From the NCBI GenBank assembly GCA_002506825.1, contig DAYH01000005.1, positions 1 through 30,128 on the forward strand: DNA of 30,128 bases. Reading direction: 5' to 3'. This DNA is from Euryarchaeota archaeon UBA103. Its GTDB lineage: Archaea; Thermoplasmatota; Poseidoniia; Poseidoniales; Thalassarchaeaceae. Made by a program: the position numbers and the translations under genes. The notes beneath the pieces are model-generated. The model was given only the letters and a program-made list of their open reading frames with translations. It was not told the DNA's origin and made no database searches. Shown one piece after another: positions 28,901-30,128 of this stretch. Numbering within the stretch: position 1 is the stretch's first letter; each line of letters starts with the position of its first letter.

Positions 28901-30128
28901 AGACCTCGGATGTTATCTGGTGATATAGGTCAACCAGCTCTTCCATACTAAAGGCTTGGACGAGGAAAGCTCTGGCCATGGCTAATTTTGAATTCTGCCT
29001 GTGTAGTCCGGTTGAGACGTCATCAAAATCTTCGATGAGGTCGTTGGTATACCTATAGTTGCCAATCATGTAGTGAGTGGTTTCTTCATCGTATTCACTC
29101 GCTCTTCCTCTGGCCTCATCGAAGGATAACTTAGCCGATGATTCGTTAGATTCCTCTACATATGGCTCTGTATCGAAGTAAACAGACCAGGATTCATCTG
29201 AGGAGGGGATTCCATTTTCATCCAGTTGAAATCCTCTGAGCAGATCCACTGATCCATCATTCGCAACGACTTGCATTGACCTATCAATGACTATATTGGA
29301 ATCTCCTACTCCGATAGACATGATAATTTGGAACTCGTCCATCTGATCTTGGCTCATATAATTACTCAATACCTCCTGATAGTCAGAGGTCATTTCTCCT
29401 GAGTTAGATCTCATGTCACCTTGAGTGAGAGTGGTGATGAACATTGCTAGAGTGTCTTCTTGGCCTTGGGAGAGTAACATCCCTCCGCTGTGTGGTATCC
29501 CTGATTGGAAGTTGTCAGCAACGGTCGGATGCTGTCCTTGTGCTAAGGCCTGAAAACCATAGTCCCACCAAGAGACAAAGGCTGGCCTCTGACTGAAGCC
29601 GACATCAGTATCCTGTTCGGACAACCATTGGTAAGCAGTATTCCAATCTGCCCCATTGAACCCAGGGCCGAAGGTCCCCATGTACCTCAGCATCCCTGAA
29701 TCGGGATCGTATTCCTCATCTTGAAGTATGGAGAAATCTCCTATTGACCAACGTAGGAAGTCTGGGGCGATTTCATAGATTGCCTGATCGACGTCAGTGG
29801 CGGCTTCTTCTCCACGGGGTATTCCTGAATCTATGCCATAGGTGGCGTGCTGACTTGCGACTAGGAGGAATACCATCATCAGTGCTGGTATCCCAGGGTG
29901 CCTCCTAGATGCTGTGAAAGTGGACCTTCTTCTGGCAGATGGGTTACCAATTCCTGCTCTGCGGTATTCTTTGAGGAAATCTGCTGGGTTTGCAGCGTTC
30001 CAGAGCATTGCAATACCTAGGCCCCCTACAACTGCCATAGCAGGAGTTGCATTGAATATGAATCTGCCAGCACTCCATGCCATGTAAGCGGCGACAATGG
30101 TCCAAGTTCCAAGTAGAAGGTGGCTTTG
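22956..30128 (-). CDS. aglB: AglB/STT3 oligosaccharyltransferase with giant extracellular extension, N-terminus beyond right edge
   Basis: The frame is open to the right edge: 15 more codons precede the ATG at 30083, so the membrane part of STT3 continues outside the window. AglB transfers lipid-linked glycans to Asn-x-Ser/Thr sites at the outer membrane face. Residues here are numbered from Met 30083. Two last membrane helices appear (about 5-28 and 64-80). Next comes the catalytic-family motif WWDYG at 172-176, followed by GQHPTVADNFQ, and an AglB-like central domain to about residue 612. I could not place the second DK/MI motif with confidence. A usual AglB ends a few hundred residues later. 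Here some 1760 more residues follow: about ten carboxypeptidase-regulatory/Cna-B-like beta domains marked by recurring PGEW/PGNY turns, a Gly-rich repeat block (about 815-985), a NEW3-like domain (about 2114-2220) and a CARDB-like domain (about 2221-2324). A C-terminal membrane helix (about 2347-2365) with a basic tail ends the protein. Many N-x-S/T sequons are visible in the extension. Confidence 0.88.
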   Translation of the reverse strand, partial: QSHLLLGTWTIVAAYMAWSAGRFIFNATPAMAVVGGLGIAMLWNAANPADFLKEYRRAGIGNPSARRRSTFTASRRHPGIPALMMVFLLVASQHATYGIDSGIPRGEEAATDVDQAIYEIAPDFLRWSIGDFSILQDEEYDPDSGMLRYMGTFGPGFNGADWNTAYQWLSEQDTDVGFSQRPAFVSWWDYGFQALAQGQHPTVADNFQSGIPHSGGMLLSQGQEDTLAMFITTLTQGDMRSNSGEMTSDYQEVLSNYMSQDQMDEFQIIMSIGVGDSNIVIDRSMQVVANDGSVDLLRGFQLDENGIPSSDESWSVYFDTEPYVEESNESSAKLSFDEARGRASEYDEETTHYMIGNYRYTNDLIEDFDDVSTGLHRQNSKLAMARAFLVQAFSMEELVDLYHQITSEVFYDVQDYEAGLGETTERNNDIRYFAVDNRLYPLGGSYYGDYNYHRGQTTGIFHAPTGLSGLDLDDYISTLYQTQRGVDGPIILRTSDEYEQEYLNDIVRQQSGAAADASEMIQMVDIDYNHQDAFFDTMVARTYVGYGSSSLGLPGDAAQPAPHFYMYGTPGSYLEPGIPLPGAMMNHMVLANWYELPCEVNEDGDKIDENCNDPSIGSANTQVKILKYYSGATLSGTVELEGIGPVPNARLLIERDAFSGEESPDEEGLVEDRDSRTYWIPIGTTDADEDGMFEFTVPAGKIRVTAFFGEPNLEAARSTMMTGTYSMTEILTEENVESRDINPVTGILGNVSGSTWLTEEIVNISGSDGHSNGEAVIEIALSVESDQATGQLVWASTDEYDGTAITGSTVELVPQWDEINISPYYASTSDGEVSGEGLSFNGIGEVQFTGQGAVQTTSISTITDFTGNYTQEIKHNHTLVGDGLFDGRGTLSGTINFDSAEDMQVMDCGENDTMPQNASFCEQTSGDFLIDGSVNATGRFTSNGSTEFTQRLSHSSLVGSGIFETDTSEELDNYGTINGTGKFTGDGIFSGPMVQAGTFHFRDMIPGIYSVTAILDDGTRVDLDDSFTVPNSINQVQKIDIQGSVISGKLTYESGDIVDGYAALLDESSEYANATEDCAVYGHLPCRMYPDDVGDYGFGPLPPGNYSVAIDVDGDGFFEIIEEFPFDSDIYADVLVPSPVPEMFDLQFQMINEGSNVPDLDVLISQADEDFPPISAVYSSEDGEYQVELTPGEWIVEYTLSNSKQIWEEFEISSDMDVQFEFVTSVEVAGTVYYEENSSAIFNPDEGKVIGADTVITFDWDGFSTTAVTNESGQFIVTLPEGATVDATVEGLIAGLVNGTKFTVSSGMEEIVMVATPGTNVFGLVSISRANNFYTSELVGWEQLTVSAQNDDYDVTWRKTVDNLGKFQMILPDGEWTFEIVDSDFDVSPVTKAIDSENFSVEMILSPPNGTLSLEMFMDNSGDLNSSNGTPVSYDFEIVPSSQAGMGKNVTYDGPEWSSEGLAEVSLEPGSYNLLVSISDATEGDLFGTMLSSQVLPFDISLQGGTVDRVAAFLPEWRVSISLTNQFGGVLADQEFKLINTETSWTQTHTTDSNGSWTDHISQGDWILSVQSLTNSEGATETLRAHIESSSESASVNLFFATIEVASLTVSLTEGQSSPLEGKNIIAVSEDGLGEVELALTDSSGISEVQLFPGNWTMSMETEQEGIKWILGPSNVMLSSGENGQFNFTADRLAEISGNIYWDLNDNGVYNIGEGINNATLEIYSGICDNNSFSEQPVLINSESSGSWSVFESVDEDYCLELSAEGFENMSENIELGNTSLELDSMMLAELVQVGGQISYIDMDQFSLISDTVVLELIPTSEYTRDRISPEKTIVDGDWNGNWTATVEPGDWIIRATSEEYGLVAMSLVNAEVIEGGYSDMDLVTGGWALVETQWLDYEGISMTLSDVEDSELNINLGAGISWIANLDEEGSIRTLLPGGVIDVSSEFTTLQRGLNMTYSGGQAIGVEASQETPVITVSHSRIPFRDLSLAVLEGTGGDASHDGGISDLLVTKDNESMGFNPVEFILSADYLGHEPLDTFAAQATVPGTDGSEWQVEFHNGSGAWNSSMSFDLGLDSSLTTSDLHVRVTPPNQSVAHSLTQGHSVILSFYTSDGYSEEINVKVRIPQINDFSVVSLDSLYGVSPGEEIQIPLEIRNTGNGDDRYEFDFDDSELPEGWERTGSTTHTVPPFTTTTHTISVVAPENATGEYTVYATVTDKAGNSYPEIEINVAISNPVVSITSQELLTGGDNAVSNRVNSFVVTVANEGLVDANDVELVATLCTDLICTNEVITDTEIGDVPANSVVNFDITLDLDGIDPGNYYLNLQINESSVDGEVVPFEPDQGGSVNLVVSSPAVESDSSWIGYILGALIIAALAMLTRPRSRRPNAPF
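27130..27640 (-). repeat. Gly-rich beta-repeat block within the AglB extension
   Basis: This codes for about 170 residues with a repeated alternating pattern, such as GIGEVQFTGQG, LVGDGLFDGRGTLSG, DGSVNATGRFTSNG and GTINGTGKFTGDGIFSG. The period is irregular but the G-x-G-x-F-x-G theme recurs at least five times. It looks like a short beta-solenoid or similar extended sheet and is unlike the Cna-B-type domains around it. Confidence 0.55.

Overview
The window looks like a chromosomal piece of a marine euryarchaeon, most probably Thermoplasmatota, Marine Group II (Candidatus Poseidoniales). This is inferred, not proven. The support is an archaeosine synthase (ArcS, an archaeal tRNA-modification enzyme), an AglB-type oligosaccharyltransferase, several very large secreted or membrane-anchored proteins with calcium-binding repeats, TATA-like boxes placed for near-leaderless transcripts, and very compact gene packing. 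No rRNA, tRNA, CRISPR array or insertion sequence was seen.

Left part (1-8017) is mostly small cellular genes on both strands. These are arcS (cut by the left edge), an unrecognised single-pass membrane protein, dnaJ, a membrane protein with a C-terminal zinc ribbon, a small COG1325/PF01877-like RNA-binding protein, a fusion of pyroglutamyl peptidase I with a MutT-type Nudix hydrolase, a three-helix membrane protein and a short hypothetical protein. Convergent neighbours abut or overlap by a few bases.

Middle part (8030-17285) holds a 1912-residue secreted protein built from about twenty thrombospondin-type-3-like calcium-binding repeats around a predicted beta-propeller. It is followed by a WalJ/YycJ-type metallo-beta-lactamase-fold hydrolase on the other strand and a winged-helix/STAND ATPase/TPR protein.

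Right part (17356-30128), all on the minus strand, reads in transcription order: an AglB oligosaccharyltransferase with an enormous extracellular C-terminal extension (cut by the right edge), a membrane-anchored subtilisin-like protease, and a 1412-residue beta-helix/Ig-like surface protein with a C-terminal membrane anchor. The STAND regulator at 14757-17285 follows in the same direction. Together they suggest a cell-envelope region covering N-glycosylation, surface proteolysis and large surface structures, with a possible regulator nearby. That joint role is a hypothesis from gene order.

The most unusual items are the giant AglB fusion, the pyroglutamyl-peptidase/Nudix fusion and the TSP3/propeller giant protein.
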